Positions 46,519-56,443 of a stretch of DNA of 64,000 bases are shown one piece after another; positions within the stretch are counted from its first letter, which is position 1; each line of letters opens with the position of its first letter. Under the pieces are notes generated by a model. That model was not told where the DNA came from and did not search any database. It saw nothing but the letters and a program-made list of their open reading frames with translations. Source of the DNA: Anaerolineaceae bacterium UBA6086 (GTDB lineage Bacteria; Chloroflexota; Anaerolineae; Anaerolineales; Anaerolineaceae); the NCBI GenBank assembly GCA_002436005.1, contig DIXG01000100.1, positions 14,630 through 78,629 on the forward strand. The letters run 5' to 3'. The position numbers and the translations under genes are program-made.

Positions 46519-48606
46519 TTACGGGCTTTGAGCTGCATCAATAGACTTCAATTCAAAATAGGCATCGATCACCCGACGCACCACTGGCGCTGACAAGGTG
46601 GCACCTTCAGAACCGTTATAAAAGAAAGCAACCACTGCAATTTCAGCATCGTCCCAAGGCGCATACCCCACATACCAGGCATGTGAAGGCCAGGCGCCAA
46701 ATTCACATTTTCCTTGTGCTTGTGCCACGTTGTCACAATATTCTGCAGTGCCCGTTTTTCCAGCTGACTGGCTAGAATCGTTTCTGAACAGTTCTGCGTG
46801 GCGTGGAATCGTATACTCACTCGCTGTACCATCGGTAACGACCAGACGCATCGCCTGGTTAGCGAGTTCAATCACCCAGGGCTCAACCGTTTTGGTTTCG
46901 CCTGAAGGGTTATTGCCGTTATAGACATTGATCACCGGGTCCTGGGTAATATCCCATCGATAACTGGGTTCTAGCTGCTGAAGGATTGTGCCGTCCTTAG
47001 AGAGAACCCTGTCGATCAGAGTCACATCCATCAACTTCCCGCCATTGGCAATGGTCGAAATCGAGTTCAACACCTGGAGCGGGGTGGCGAGAACATACCC
47101 CTGACCAATTGCGGCAGTGTAGGTATCGCCTGTTGCCCAGTTTTCACCCAAATTGATGCGTTTCCAGGTAGGATCCGGGATCAACCCATCTGACTCACCG
47201 GGGAGCTCAATTCCTGTCACTGTTCCATATCCAATGGCTTTTGCATATTCGCTCATACGCCAAATCCCCAAACCTCCATCAGGAATTTCGTCCTCAAATC
47301 CACCGGCAACCTTATGCCAGTAAATATTGCAGGAATATGCCACACCCCACTTGAAATTCACCATGCCATGGCCATTGCGGTCCCAACACACAAATTGCTG
47401 CGGTTTTCCGGGGTCATTCTCATAAAACCTCTGGATAACGGTAATTGTTCCCGGATCTTCAACCTCATACTCCGGCGTGACAACGCCCTCATTGAGCACA
47501 CCCAGCGCCGAAGCCATCTTGAAGACAGATCCTGGCGGATGCTCTGCCGAGATGGCATGATTGAACAATGGCCGTTGTGGGTCGTTGCTCAACTGCTCAT
47601 AATAATATCCAGGGATTATGCGTTCCATCCGATTATTTTCAAAATTTGGATAGGAAACCAGCGCCAAAACCTCACCCGTTTTGGGACTCATAGCAATCAC
47701 AACGCCATTATTGGTGATTGTGCGCCCCGCAGTAGTGTTCCAATATTCCATCTCGCTGATCAATGCTTCCCGCGCAATTGCCTGAAGTCGAGTGTCAATC
47801 GTCAGGTAAACATCACTGCCCGGGGTCGGTTCAATCGGTTCAGCTAGATTGCGGATGATTTCACCTGCCACATTCACTTCAACCGTGCGTGTACCGTTAA
47901 TCCCAGCAAGTGTGTCATTCAGCGTCTGCTCAACACCCGCGTATCCAACCTTGTCCCGGTTGGCAACAAATCCCAGGTTGACGTAATATTCCTCAAGCGC
48001 AGCAGGGATTGGTCCCAAAAATCCAATGATTTCTGAGGTTAACTCTCCAGTGGGGTACTGGCGTACAGCAGTGATTTCAACGTCAATACCTGGCCATTCC
48101 TCCCTGTTTTCCATCACAACCATGGCGACATCCTGGTCAACATTACATTTCAGCGGGGTTGCCTGGAACGGCCAGTTGGTTGTCGCAATATAAACAATTT
48201 CGCTGATCCCTAATTCATTGTAGCAAGGCGTGAAATTTCTCGCCGCTTCTTCATCGGTATCCCCGCTGCTGACCGGTATATCGATCAATTCCGAGAGTTC
48301 CCTGAAAATTTGCTGGGTATTACCCTCATCTGCCGGTAAGTATCCAGGGATGACCACAACATTATAAGAGGGGACATTTTGCGCTAAAACTACCCCATTG
48401 CGATCATAAATTGTTCCGCGAATGGCAGGGTCGCTGATTATTCTCGTCCGGTTTTCATTCGCCTGATTGACAAAATTTGAACCACGCAAGATTTGGATAT
48501 CAAACAAACGCAGGATGTAAAACGAAAAAATCGTCCCTATCAGGATAAACAACACTAAGTAACGCCATCGATCAAATCTACTCTGTCTTTGGGGGAAAAC
48601 ACTCAT
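46519..48606 (-). CDS. mrdA: penicillin-binding protein 2 (transpeptidase)
   Basis: The 695-residue protein has one N-terminal membrane helix, a PBP dimerisation part (RGTIYDRNGVVLAQN), and a transpeptidase domain with the serine motif HPPGSVFKM (SxxK type) and the later KTGTAEYC (KTG). It crosslinks peptidoglycan with RodA. It overlaps mreD by ATGA. Confidence 0.93.
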   Translation of the reverse strand: MSVFPQRQSRFDRWRYLVLFILIGTIFSFYILRLFDIQILRGSNFVNQANENRTRIISDPAIRGTIYDRNGVVLAQNVPSYNVVVIPGYLPADEGNTQQIFRELSELIDIPVSSGDTDEEAARNFTPCYNELGISEIVYIATTNWPFQATPLKCNVDQDVAMVVMENREEWPGIDVEITAVRQYPTGELTSEIIGFLGPIPAALEEYYVNLGFVANRDKVGYAGVEQTLNDTLAGINGTRTVEVNVAGEIIRNLAEPIEPTPGSDVYLTIDTRLQAIAREALISEMEYWNTTAGRTITNNGVVIAMSPKTGEVLALVSYPNFENNRMERIIPGYYYEQLSNDPQRPLFNHAISAEHPPGSVFKMASALGVLNEGVVTPEYEVEDPGTITVIQRFYENDPGKPQQFVCWDRNGHGMVNFKWGVAYSCNIYWHKVAGGFEDEIPDGGLGIWRMSEYAKAIGYGTVTGIELPGESDGLIPDPTWKRINLGENWATGDTYTAAIGQGYVLATPLQVLNSISTIANGGKLMDVTLIDRVLSKDGTILQQLEPSYRWDITQDPVINVYNGNNPSGETKTVEPWVIELANQAMRLVVTDGTASEYTIPRHAELFRNDSSQSAGKTGTAEYCDNVAQAQGKCEFGAWPSHAWYVGYAPWDDAEIAVVAFFYNGSEGATLSAPVVRRVIDAYFELKSIDAAQSP

Positions 48607-49103
48607 GCTTCCACCTCCAGCGGGTAAATTCGACTCACCAGTTCACTTGCAACAGCAAAAATTGGGAGTGCGAATATCAGATTTAACAAAACACTTGGCA
48701 CAACAACCGAATCCAAACTTTCTAACCAGGAGATCGGCGAGCCACTAACTTGCAACACAATGATATATACCGCCTGTTGAAAAAAAGTGCCAAGTAACGT
48801 CACTATGAACATCGCTAAGATCGGCACACGCCAAACACGTCTTTGCAAAAGTTTCGAGATCAACACAACACCCAGATAACCGATTAACGGTGCATAAAAC
48901 GGCATGGCAGAAATCACACTGATGATCAGTCCAAACACACCCGTCCAAAGCCAGGCATTCTTTACATGTTCCTGCAACGACCAGGCAGCAATAAATAAAA
49001 GAACCAGGTCGGGACTTCCCGCGATCAAGTTAATCCTTGAGAAAACCGTCATTTGTAAAACGGTAAAGATTAACAATGCCAGCGCGCAAACGACATGGGA
49101 CAT
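48603..49103 (-). CDS. mreD: rod shape-determining protein MreD
   Basis: The 166-residue hydrophobic protein has about five membrane helices and the DLVLLFIAAWSL segment of MreD. Its place between mreC and mrdA settles the assignment. It is coupled to mrdA by ATGA. Confidence 0.87.
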   Translation of the reverse strand: MSHVVCALALLIFTVLQMTVFSRINLIAGSPDLVLLFIAAWSLQEHVKNAWLWTGVFGLIISVISAMPFYAPLIGYLGVVLISKLLQRRVWRVPILAMFIVTLLGTFFQQAVYIIVLQVSGSPISWLESLDSVVVPSVLLNLIFALPIFAVASELVSRIYPLEVEA

Positions 49104-49107
49104 AGGT

Positions 49108-49947
49108 TTACTTCTCCGGAATCAGAGGAGAAACATCAACGGATTGAAAATTGCTGATGACCAGGACAGCGTTAATAGCCGTGAAATCCACAATCGGTTG
49201 AACTGAAGCAGTCTGAAAAATGGCATTATCCCGTCTTTGGGTTGAAAGGACCTGTCCGACAAAAATGTTTGGAGGATAATTCCCACCTAATCCAGAAGTT
49301 AACACCACATCACCCAGTTCAACCGTCTCATCAAGCGGAATCATATCCAAGAAGATATCGCCCGTGAGCGACCCCTGAAGCTGAACCTCAATCTCTGCTG
49401 ATTTCAATCGAACATTAACCACTGACGTGGAATCGCTGATTAATTTTACCCGGGCAGCACCTGCGATGACAGCATCTACCCTTCCGACCAACCCCTGTTG
49501 AGTGACGACAGGCATGCCATAACGGACGCCATCCTCTGTTCCTTTATCAATCATGATATATTGCAGGAAAGGGCTGATCTCCCGTCCAATCACCGTAGCG
49601 GCAATGTAGTCATACTGGGGATTAGTTCGACCAAAATCAAGGAGCGCAAAACAAACCTGCGCTTCCCCTAACCTTTCTTCAAGCTCAATAAGCTGCGTTT
49701 GCAGCTGAGTTACCTGTGATTCCAGAAGCGCATTTTGCTGCCTGAGCTGGACAACATCGCTTGGGGTTGTCAGCAGGTCGCGCGCTGAAAGATATCGAAC
49801 AGATAGCCACCTCTGCATGGAAATCAATGGGTTAAGCGTTAAATTAAAGATTGGGGTCAAATACCCGCTCATGGCAAGGAACAACAGCCCACTAATAACC
49901 AATAAAAGAACAATCGTTTGAATATTTTTTCTGTTAAAGAATTTCAT
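49108..49947 (-). CDS. mreC: rod shape-determining protein MreC
   Basis: The 279-residue protein has one N-terminal helix, a coiled coil (about 62-95, QQNALLESQVTQLQTQL), and the MreC beta core with VIGREISPFLQYIMIDKG and GMPVVTQQGLVGRV. It spans the inner membrane as part of the elongation complex. It lies 72 bp after mreB and 4 bp before mreD. Confidence 0.92.
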   Translation of the reverse strand: MKFFNRKNIQTIVLLLVISGLLFLAMSGYLTPIFNLTLNPLISMQRWLSVRYLSARDLLTTPSDVVQLRQQNALLESQVTQLQTQLIELEERLGEAQVCFALLDFGRTNPQYDYIAATVIGREISPFLQYIMIDKGTEDGVRYGMPVVTQQGLVGRVDAVIAGAARVKLISDSTSVVNVRLKSAEIEVQLQGSLTGDIFLDMIPLDETVELGDVVLTSGLGGNYPPNIFVGQVLSTQRRDNAIFQTASVQPIVDFTAINAVLVISNFQSVDVSPLIPEK

Positions 49948-50019
49948 AATTGACCGATCCCTGATTTCGCAACTGGATCGACTCTCTTGATGATCAGCAT
50001 TTAGTAAAAGAAATAGAAT

Positions 50020-51093
50020 TTATATTAATGTCCGTTTGACCGGTTCTCTTTCCAGCCCAACCAAAAAACCTGAAAATTCATTCTTACTTTCAAGGACCAT
50101 ACCACACCCCCTGGCCACACAGGTCATTGGATCTTCAGCTACCCAGGCTCGAATTTTTAAGTCTTCTGATAATCTTTCTGCAAGGTTCTTTAATTGGGCG
50201 CTGCCCCCGGCAAGACAGATTCCACTATCAAACAGGTCAGAGAGTACTTCGGGTGGGGCTTCATCCAACGCATCGCGGATGGTTTTTACGATCACTGCGA
50301 TTGAACTGGAGATCGCTTCTCTAATTTCAATGGAAGAGATCTCAATTGCCTCCGGTAGGCCGGTTACCAGGTTTCGACCCCGTACATCAATCGTCTGCTC
50401 TTCCTTCAGCGGATAGGCAGATCCAATAGTCATTTTCACTTTTTCAGCTGTTCGCTCACCAATAAATAAATTATATTTATTCCTGATATAGTTAATGATA
50501 TCCTGGTCAAGCTCATCACCCGCCACACGCAGAGAACGCGATACCACAATCCCGCCCATAGCAATCAAAGCAACCTCGGTCGTGCCACCACCAATATCCA
50601 CAATCATCACACCCTGAACATCATTTACAGGCAATCCTGCGCCAATAGCTGCCGCAGCCGTTTCATGGATCATGTTGACTTCTCTTGCGCCCGCTGCCAT
50701 TGCCGCATCATACACCGCTCGCTTTTCCACTTCAGAAGCACCTGAAGGAATACCAACGACAATTCTCGGCTTTGGAAGGGGAACAATACTCTGCTGGTGT
50801 GCCTTACCAATGAAATACTCAAGCATTGCCTGGGTGACATCATAATCCGAGATGACGCCATCCCGCAGCGGCCGAAGGGCAATAACATTGGCGGGTGTTC
50901 TTCCAACCATAGCCTTTGCTTGCCCGCCAATTGCAACAGGCTCCCGGGTTCGTTTTTCAAGCGCAACCCAGGAAGGCTCATTGATGACAATGCCTTTACC
51001 ACGAATATTAATTAATGTATTGGCAGTACCTAAATCGATACCGATATCCAGGGAAAATAATCCCCAAAACCAATTTAGCGGGGAAAACGCCAA
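50020..51093 (-). CDS. mreB: bacterial actin MreB
   Basis: The 357-residue protein has the actin-fold phosphate loops DIGIDLGTANTLI and VDIGGGTTEVALIAMGG, and the LAGGSAQLKNL adenosine motif. It is long by about ten residues at the N-terminus, with an amphipathic-looking stretch (SPLNWFWGLFS) likely to bind membrane. TTG 51093 follows GAGGAG by 7 nt. A promoter with an extended -10 and a palindrome precede it. Confidence 0.95.
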   Translation of the reverse strand: MAFSPLNWFWGLFSLDIGIDLGTANTLINIRGKGIVINEPSWVALEKRTREPVAIGGQAKAMVGRTPANVIALRPLRDGVISDYDVTQAMLEYFIGKAHQQSIVPLPKPRIVVGIPSGASEVEKRAVYDAAMAAGAREVNMIHETAAAAIGAGLPVNDVQGVMIVDIGGGTTEVALIAMGGIVVSRSLRVAGDELDQDIINYIRNKYNLFIGERTAEKVKMTIGSAYPLKEEQTIDVRGRNLVTGLPEAIEISSIEIREAISSSIAVIVKTIRDALDEAPPEVLSDLFDSGICLAGGSAQLKNLAERLSEDLKIRAWVAEDPMTCVARGCGMVLESKNEFSGFLVGLEREPVKRTLI

Positions 51094-51118
51094 TTCAATA
51101 CTCCTCGTTTAAACAAGA

Positions 51119-51140
51119 TTGGTAATGTACACATTACCAA
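51119..51140. promoter_or_regulatory. 22-bp palindrome in the mreB leader
   Basis: TTGGTAATGT (51119-51128) and ACATTACCAA (51131-51140) form a perfect inverted repeat with a 2-bp centre, 26-47 nt upstream of the mreB start. It can be an operator or an mRNA hairpin just upstream of the ribosome-binding site. Confidence 0.7.
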
Positions 51141-51152
51141 TAAACCCTTGAA

Positions 51153-51161
51153 ATTATACCA
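51153..51161 (-). promoter_or_regulatory. extended -10 promoter of mreB
   Basis: On the minus strand TGGTATAAT (51161-51153) is an extended -10. No good -35 lies 17 nt further up, as usual for this class. Transcription would start near 51146, just before the palindrome. Confidence 0.55.
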
Positions 51162-51366
51162 TAGGATCATGGTTGGAAATTGTGCAACCACAAAAACCAG
51201 TTTACCTTTCCGCACAATTGCTGTCAATCACTCAAAGACCCACTCAAAGACCCATCACTGATGTAATCCTGCCCGATTTTCTCCATTTTAATGACCTGCT
51301 GTAGTAAAAGAATTACCCTATCACTTGATTAACCCTTATGATGATAAATCCGCAGAACATTGGGCA

Positions 51367-52647
51367 CTACGCCCGGGCACTCTCCAAAACCGCTTGGAGA
51401 TTGTCTCCTTCCCGCACGACAAAAGTTAGAACGCCTCGGTTCACCAGGGCGGTTTCCAGATCGGAAATATCCTCTTCTGCACCAAAACTTGCCGGATCAA
51501 TCAAGATAATAACAGGCATCAATCCACGCTGAATCAAATCCATCACAACGGACAAAATGTCCTCATCAGTCGCTGGGGTAATAATGATAATACTGCTGCC
51601 CCGGGCCAAATGAGTGATTTGCGAGCTGATCAACCCCCATAAAGGCATATCGCCTTCCGCCCGTAAAACAGCCAATGTTTCCAAAATTTTGCCCAGTTGT
51701 CGCTCTCCCCGTTCCGCTGGCAGAACCGAGTAATTCTGCCCGACAGAGACCAAACCCACCTCCCGTTTATTGCGCAGATAATATTGCGCAATTGAGGCAG
51801 TAATCGAGACCGCATACTCTTCTGTATCTGGCGGCAGGGTAAAATCTTTTTTTTGTCTGAGCTGCCATCGATCCGCACCAGGTTCAATCGCGTTGGCAGG
51901 TTGATGAATGTGAACATCCCTCCGTGCGTCAAGAAAGATCCACACCTCAGCCAGAGGATCTTTTTCGAATTCTTTAACAATCAAGCGTTGTTTGCGGGCT
52001 GATGTCGGCCAGTGAATTCTTTTCAACGGATCACCGTGCACAAATTCTCGCACTCCTGCCGAATAAGGCGTCACGTCCAGGGTCTTTTGGCGCAGCGCGC
52101 GCCCACCCGGTAAGACGCCAAATGGCGCAGGAAAATTCGAAATATTCACTGTATATGGAATGACCAGCAGATGCGATTGAGGATCGATCCGCTTACGTAA
52201 TAGAAATAAACCGAATAGATCACCAGATTCAACCAGAGTCGGACCCAATAGAAACCAGCCGCGCTTTTCCAGAAGGGAATAGGCAATATACTGCCTGGTA
52301 TGATGCCCTCCGATCCATGTCAGGATGCTTGATCCAGCGCGATCCGAAAGCTCTGATTGGTCGGTGATTTTTACCCAGATTTTTGGCAGGAAGCTGCGAT
52401 TGACGATCTCAAAGTTTTCCGAGAAGACTTCCCCCACCTGTTTACGTGTGCTGCGCGTCGATCGCGTCAGTTCAACGCCATGGAGAGAGAAAACTGTCCA
52501 TATAAAATTGCCCAACAGCACGATCAGCAGCGCGATAAATAACCGCTGATAAATTGGGTTGTTTGAAAGATCTGGTAGTCTTGAGATGATGAAGCTGATA
52601 AAAATCAGTAAAACCATCCACCAGAAGGAACGACCCATCTTGATCAC
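51367..52647 (-). CDS. DUF58 domain protein
   Basis: The 426-residue protein has two N-terminal membrane helices, a middle region and a von Willebrand-like DUF58 core with [21 protein letters not shown], cited for its DPLKRIHW motif, then [15 protein letters not shown]58 proteins are typically encoded next to MoxR ATPases, as here. GTG 52647 overlaps the moxR stop as GTGA. Its function in this pair (perhaps a chaperone for a redox or membrane complex) is not settled. Confidence 0.87.
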   Translation of the reverse strand: MIKMGRSFWWMVLLIFISFIISRLPDLSNNPIYQRLFIALLIVLLGNFIWTVFSLHGVELTRSTRSTRKQVGEVFSENFEIVNRSFLPKIWVKITDQSELSDRAGSSILTWIGGHHTRQYIAYSLLEKRGWFLLGPTLVESGDLFGLFLLRKRIDPQSHLLVIPYTVNISNFPAPFGVLPGGRALRQKTLDVTPYSAGVREFVHGDPLKRIHWPTSARKQRLIVKEFEKDPLAEVWIFLDARRDVHIHQPANAIEPGADRWQLRQKKDFTLPPDTEEYAVSITASIAQYYLRNKREVGLVSVGQNYSVLPAERGERQLGKILETLAVLRAEGDMPLWGLISSQITHLARGSSIIIITPATDEDILSVVMDLIQRGLMPVIILIDPASFGAEEDISDLETALVNRGVLTFVVREGDNLQAVLESARA

Positions 52648-53615
52648 ATTGCACCACCGCCAAGGTCGCCCCCAGGAATTGCGAGTGCATTCAGAATTTC
52701 CTTCACAATCTTTGCCGCACTCACATCCGTCAATCTTGCTGCTGGACTGACCACAATCCTGTGAGGGAGGATGTTTGGCGCAAGCGTTTTGATATCATCA
52801 GGCAGAACATAGTCGCGCCCCAAAAGCGCTGCCCGAGCCTGTGCCGCCCGAAAAAGCCCTAAACTTCCCCGAGGACTGGCACCCAGGTACACCTCAGGAT
52901 GCTGACGTGTTTCCCTGACCAATTCAACAATATAGCGTTCCACAGGCGGAGAAACGTGAACATACTTAACCAATTCCTGCGCACGCAGAATTTCATCGAG
53001 TGAAATCACTGGTTCCAGGTCAAGGATGGGATGATTGAGCTTTTGCTGCTCAAGTATTTTAATTTCGTTGCTGAGTGAGGTGTACCCCAGATCGATCCGC
53101 ATTAAAAATCGATCCAATTGGGCTTCTGGCAGCGGAAAAGTCCCTTCATATTCGATTGGATTTTGGGTTGCCATCACCATAAAAGGCTGGGGAAGAAGGT
53201 AAGTCATGCCATCCACGGTCATCTGGCGCTCTTCCATAGCCTCAAGCAATGCGGATTGCGTCTTTGGTGTGGCACGATTGATCTCATCTCCTAAAACAAT
53301 CTGTGCCATCAAAGGTCCGGGCCGAAACTCAAATTCCCTCGTGTTCTGGTTGTAAATCGACACACCTGTTACATCACTTGGCAACATGTCCGGTGTAAAT
53401 TGAATCCGTTTAAAAGTGCATCCTAATGATTTTGCCAGGCTGCGAGCGAGCATTGTTTTACCCACACCAGGCACGTCCTCAATCAATACATGTCCTTGAC
53501 AGAGAAAGGAGATAATCGTCTGTGTGATTGCATCATCCTTTCCAATGATGACTTTTCCCAGATTTGTCTTCAGTTTTTCACCAATGTTCTGAACAAATGA
53601 AATGTCTACTGCCAT
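52644..53615 (-). CDS. MoxR-family AAA+ ATPase
   Basis: The 323-residue AAA+ protein has [34 protein letters not shown] and [20 protein letters not shown], each the standard MoxR landmarks. MoxR proteins act as chaperones or insertases with a DUF58/vWA partner, here the next gene. GGGAG and AGG precede the ATG. Confidence 0.92.
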   Translation of the reverse strand: MAVDISFVQNIGEKLKTNLGKVIIGKDDAITQTIISFLCQGHVLIEDVPGVGKTMLARSLAKSLGCTFKRIQFTPDMLPSDVTGVSIYNQNTREFEFRPGPLMAQIVLGDEINRATPKTQSALLEAMEERQMTVDGMTYLLPQPFMVMATQNPIEYEGTFPLPEAQLDRFLMRIDLGYTSLSNEIKILEQQKLNHPILDLEPVISLDEILRAQELVKYVHVSPPVERYIVELVRETRQHPEVYLGASPRGSLGLFRAAQARAALLGRDYVLPDDIKTLAPNILPHRIVVSPAARLTDVSAAKIVKEILNALAIPGGDLGGGAM

Positions 53616-53892
53616 TTACCTACTCCCTTATGCGGAGGAAATTCATCACTGAGTAATAACGATTTCTCATAATTTTATCTTATTTTGAAATGATTTGCCT
53701 TGCTGGCATTCTAAAAACGACTGGAGTCAATTTCCACGAATAAACCAGCCCCGCAATACCAATTCATGGGCACAGCCCTGTTAATTGTTGTGAAATTTAC
53801 ATGATAAAATAAAACAGTCAGAAAAATCTGATGTTCAGTAAAAATACACTGAACCCTTCGCCTGCGTGTAATTGTTTTTCGAAAGGCTGCCC

Positions 53893-54597
53893 ATGACCAG
53901 TGAAACCCTAAATTTGTTCCGTTTACAAAAACTCGACACACTGATCGACAAACACCAACTCCGTATTTCTGAAATTGATCAAGCCCTGAGCAGTGATCTG
54001 AGGGTAAAAAAGGCTACAGCTCTGCTTGAAAAAGCTCAAGGGCAAACAAAGGAAATTCGCATCCAACTGCGACAGCTGGAAAACAAAGTAGAAGACCTCA
54101 GGATCAAGAGGAAAACTACCCAGGCATCCATGTTCAGTGGCAAAATCAAGAATCCCAAGCAATTGGAAGAACTACAGATGGAAACAGAAGCACTCAAACG
54201 TTACATCAACCAGCTTGAAGATGAACAGCTGGAGATCATGATTGCCTTCGAATCTGCAGAAAACCAGGAGCAAAAAGCAGAGAAACGCTTGAGTCAGATA
54301 AAAGCAGTTACGGTGCAGGAAAATGCTGAAATGCTGGGAGAGCGTAAAATGATAGAAACCGATTTGAAAAGACTGCTGCGTGAAAAGGACGCCGTGTTAC
54401 AGTCCATTCCACCTGAAAACCTCACCCTCTATCACCGCCTAAGAAAAACAAAATATGGAACAGCCGTTGCATTGGTCACGGATGGGGGCTGCAGCATTTG
54501 TGGACAGGCGCTGACCCCTGCCGATCAGCAATCGATTCGTGCGTCTAATCAACTGGTCTTCTGCCCGTCTTGCGGCAGAATTTTGTTTGAAGGGTGA
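53893..54597 (+). CDS. coiled-coil protein with C4-type zinc ribbon (DUF164/CT398 family)
   Basis: The 234-residue protein has a long antiparallel coiled coil (about 10-165) and a C-terminal zinc ribbon with CSICG and CPSCG. It corresponds to the DUF164 family of Chlamydia CT398-like and Helicobacter HP0958-like proteins, which bind RNA or flagellar and secretion components. The role here is not known. GAAAGG precedes the ATG at 53893. Confidence 0.85.
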   Translation: MTSETLNLFRLQKLDTLIDKHQLRISEIDQALSSDLRVKKATALLEKAQGQTKEIRIQLRQLENKVEDLRIKRKTTQASMFSGKIKNPKQLEELQMETEALKRYINQLEDEQLEIMIAFESAENQEQKAEKRLSQIKAVTVQENAEMLGERKMIETDLKRLLREKDAVLQSIPPENLTLYHRLRKTKYGTAVALVTDGGCSICGQALTPADQQSIRASNQLVFCPSCGRILFEG

Positions 54598-54605
54598 TCT
54601 GCTTA

Positions 54606-54863
54606 CTAAAAGCTGCGCAGAATCGTAACAAGGATCGACCCCAAAACTTGTAACGCGATGATTAAAATCAGCGGGCTCCAATCCACCCCACCCATGGGTG
54701 GTACCAACTTCCGGATTGGTGAAAGCAATGGGCCTACAACCCTGCCTAATGCCTGTCGGATGGGATGATACGGGTCCATAAAATAGCTCAACAGAGAAGA
54801 AATAAACACCAGTAAGGATAAAACACGAACGGTTGCATCAACAATTGCTATCACAATATTCAT
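54606..54863 (-). CDS. YggT family membrane protein
   Basis: The 85-residue protein has two hydrophobic segments and the YggT landmarks YFMDPYHPIRQAL and GVDWSPLILIIALQVLG. Its gene lies beside yggS in many bacteria, as here. GGAG precedes ATG 54863. Confidence 0.85.
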   Translation of the reverse strand: MNIVIAIVDATVRVLSLLVFISSLLSYFMDPYHPIRQALGRVVGPLLSPIRKLVPPMGGVDWSPLILIIALQVLGSILVTILRSF

Positions 54864-54895
54864 AAATTCTCCATAACCCAATTAAGCGTCGTTAA

Positions 54896-55630
54896 TTATC
54901 CGGGTCGTGACCCAAAAATATCCGTTCCAACCCGCACCATTGTGGCACCTTCTTCAATTGCAACCTCATAATCAAAACTGGTGCCTATCGAAAGTTCGTC
55001 CCAACAGACATCTGGGATTTCTTGCTGTAAATATTGCCGAAAACGGACCAGTTTTTTATAAAGCGGCCTGGTTTTTTCCGGATCCTCAAACAGAGGCGGC
55101 ATGCTCATCAACCCTCGAATTTCGACATTGGGCAGTTCTGCAATTTGACGAAATGGCGTCAAAAGGTTTTCCCATCCCTCCTCATCATAGGCAGGCCAGC
55201 CAAATTTGCTGTCTTCACCGCTTACGTTCACTTCCATCAACACAGGCAACACCCTGTTCATCTCACCTGAATATCGATCCAGGTATCTGGCAATTTTCAT
55301 CCGGTCAACCGAATGAACCAAATCAAAATATTCGCAAACAGTTTGGGCTTTCCGGCTCTGGATATGACCGATCATGTGCCACTCGACACCCGTATGTCCT
55401 TCCAAAGCCTGGATCTTCTCAGCTGCTTGGTCGGCATAATTTTCGCCAAAACATGTAATGCCATTTTGGATGCCTGCTTGAATCACATCCAGAGAGACCA
55501 ATTTTGTAACAGCAATTAATTTAACGCTCCCGGAATGACGGCCAGATCTTTCTGCTGCCTTTGCAATTCGTTGCTGAACCTTCTCCAGGTTGCTGCCAAT
55601 TATCGCAATCTTTGCTTCTTCAATTTCCAT
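54896..55630 (-). CDS. yggS: YggS-family PLP homeostasis protein
   Basis: The 244-residue protein has an alanine-racemase-like barrel: IAVTKLVSLDVIQAGI with the PLP lysine, HMIGHIQSRKAQTV, LMEVNVSGEDSKFG and LSIGTSFDYEVAIEEGATMVR segments of the YggS/PLPBP family. It holds and hands over pyridoxal phosphate. AAGGAAAG precedes the ATG. It shares a strand with yggT and pgeF. Confidence 0.93.
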   Translation of the reverse strand: MEIEEAKIAIIGSNLEKVQQRIAKAAERSGRHSGSVKLIAVTKLVSLDVIQAGIQNGITCFGENYADQAAEKIQALEGHTGVEWHMIGHIQSRKAQTVCEYFDLVHSVDRMKIARYLDRYSGEMNRVLPVLMEVNVSGEDSKFGWPAYDEEGWENLLTPFRQIAELPNVEIRGLMSMPPLFEDPEKTRPLYKKLVRFRQYLQQEIPDVCWDELSIGTSFDYEVAIEEGATMVRVGTDIFGSRPG

Positions 55631-55650
55631 CTTTTTTCTTTCCTTCTACA

Positions 55651-56439
55651 TCATCCAGCCCTGAGGGAAAGGATGACCCCAAATCGGCCGGTCTTGCCAT
55701 TTTCTGCCCGGTGAGAATACCAATCCTCAAGGTGGCAGGCTGTGCAAAGTCCGGAATCTTCTATTTGATTCACACCCGCCTGCTGCAGTGCGAATTTGTT
55801 TGCACCACGTAAATCTAAGTATAGTCCATCACTCTTGCGTATAAAGAATCGTTCTGCTTCATCACCAAAACTGGTCCGGTAGGCTGCATATACTTCCTCA
55901 CCCACCTGGTAACAAGCCTGACAAATGCTTGGACCTATCCCTGCTAAAATGGTCGCAGGGTCAGACCCATAGCAAGACACCATCTTTTCAATGGCAGACT
56001 GAGCCACCTTCATACATGTTCCCTGCCAACCTGCATGGATGATCCCAATCACATGATGAACAGGATCAAAAAGTAAAATAGGAACACAATCAGCAAATCG
56101 CATAAACAAAGTGACCTCTGGGTTATCGGTCAGGATGCCGTCAGCCTTCTGATGGGGTTCGCCAGCCTTCCGTGGGGAATCGGTACAAATTATTTTCGTT
56201 CCATGAACCTGCCACACATCAAATCTGGAATAATAATCGTATCCAAAAGTGTCGTAAATTAATTGATGATTCTTCAGCACTGCCTGGGGGTTGTCCCCAA
56301 CTGTTCCCCCAGTATTCAGTTGAGCAAAGGGAGACTGACTGAATCCCCCTTTGCGGGTCAGCACAGCATGAAATAACGGGAGTCTTAGAAAGCTGTCAAA
56401 TTGAAAATAACGGAGCCCATTTTTTTCCGAAAAACCCAT
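55651..56439 (-). CDS. pgeF: PgeF/YfiH-type purine nucleoside phosphorylase / peptidoglycan editing protein
   Basis: This product of about 262 residues has the DUF152 landmarks FMRFADCVPILLFDP and GIIHAGWQGTCMKV, with the Cys and His zinc ligands, and GIGPSICQACYQVGEEVYAA. The family acts on nucleosides and on mislinked peptidoglycan. The start is uncertain; ATG 56439 (MGFSEKNG) is chosen, but a GTG at 56475 overlapping the next gene is possible. Confidence 0.88.
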   Translation of the reverse strand: MGFSEKNGLRYFQFDSFLRLPLFHAVLTRKGGFSQSPFAQLNTGGTVGDNPQAVLKNHQLIYDTFGYDYYSRFDVWQVHGTKIICTDSPRKAGEPHQKADGILTDNPEVTLFMRFADCVPILLFDPVHHVIGIIHAGWQGTCMKVAQSAIEKMVSCYGSDPATILAGIGPSICQACYQVGEEVYAAYRTSFGDEAERFFIRKSDGLYLDLRGANKFALQQAGVNQIEDSGLCTACHLEDWYSHRAENGKTGRFGVILSLRAG

Positions 56440-56443
56440 TTTG

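Noticed and set aside
53711..53941. Minus-strand frame in front of the zinc-ribbon gene
   Set aside because: It overlaps the start of a clear gene and the intergenic region, with no recognisable family and no ribosome-binding site.
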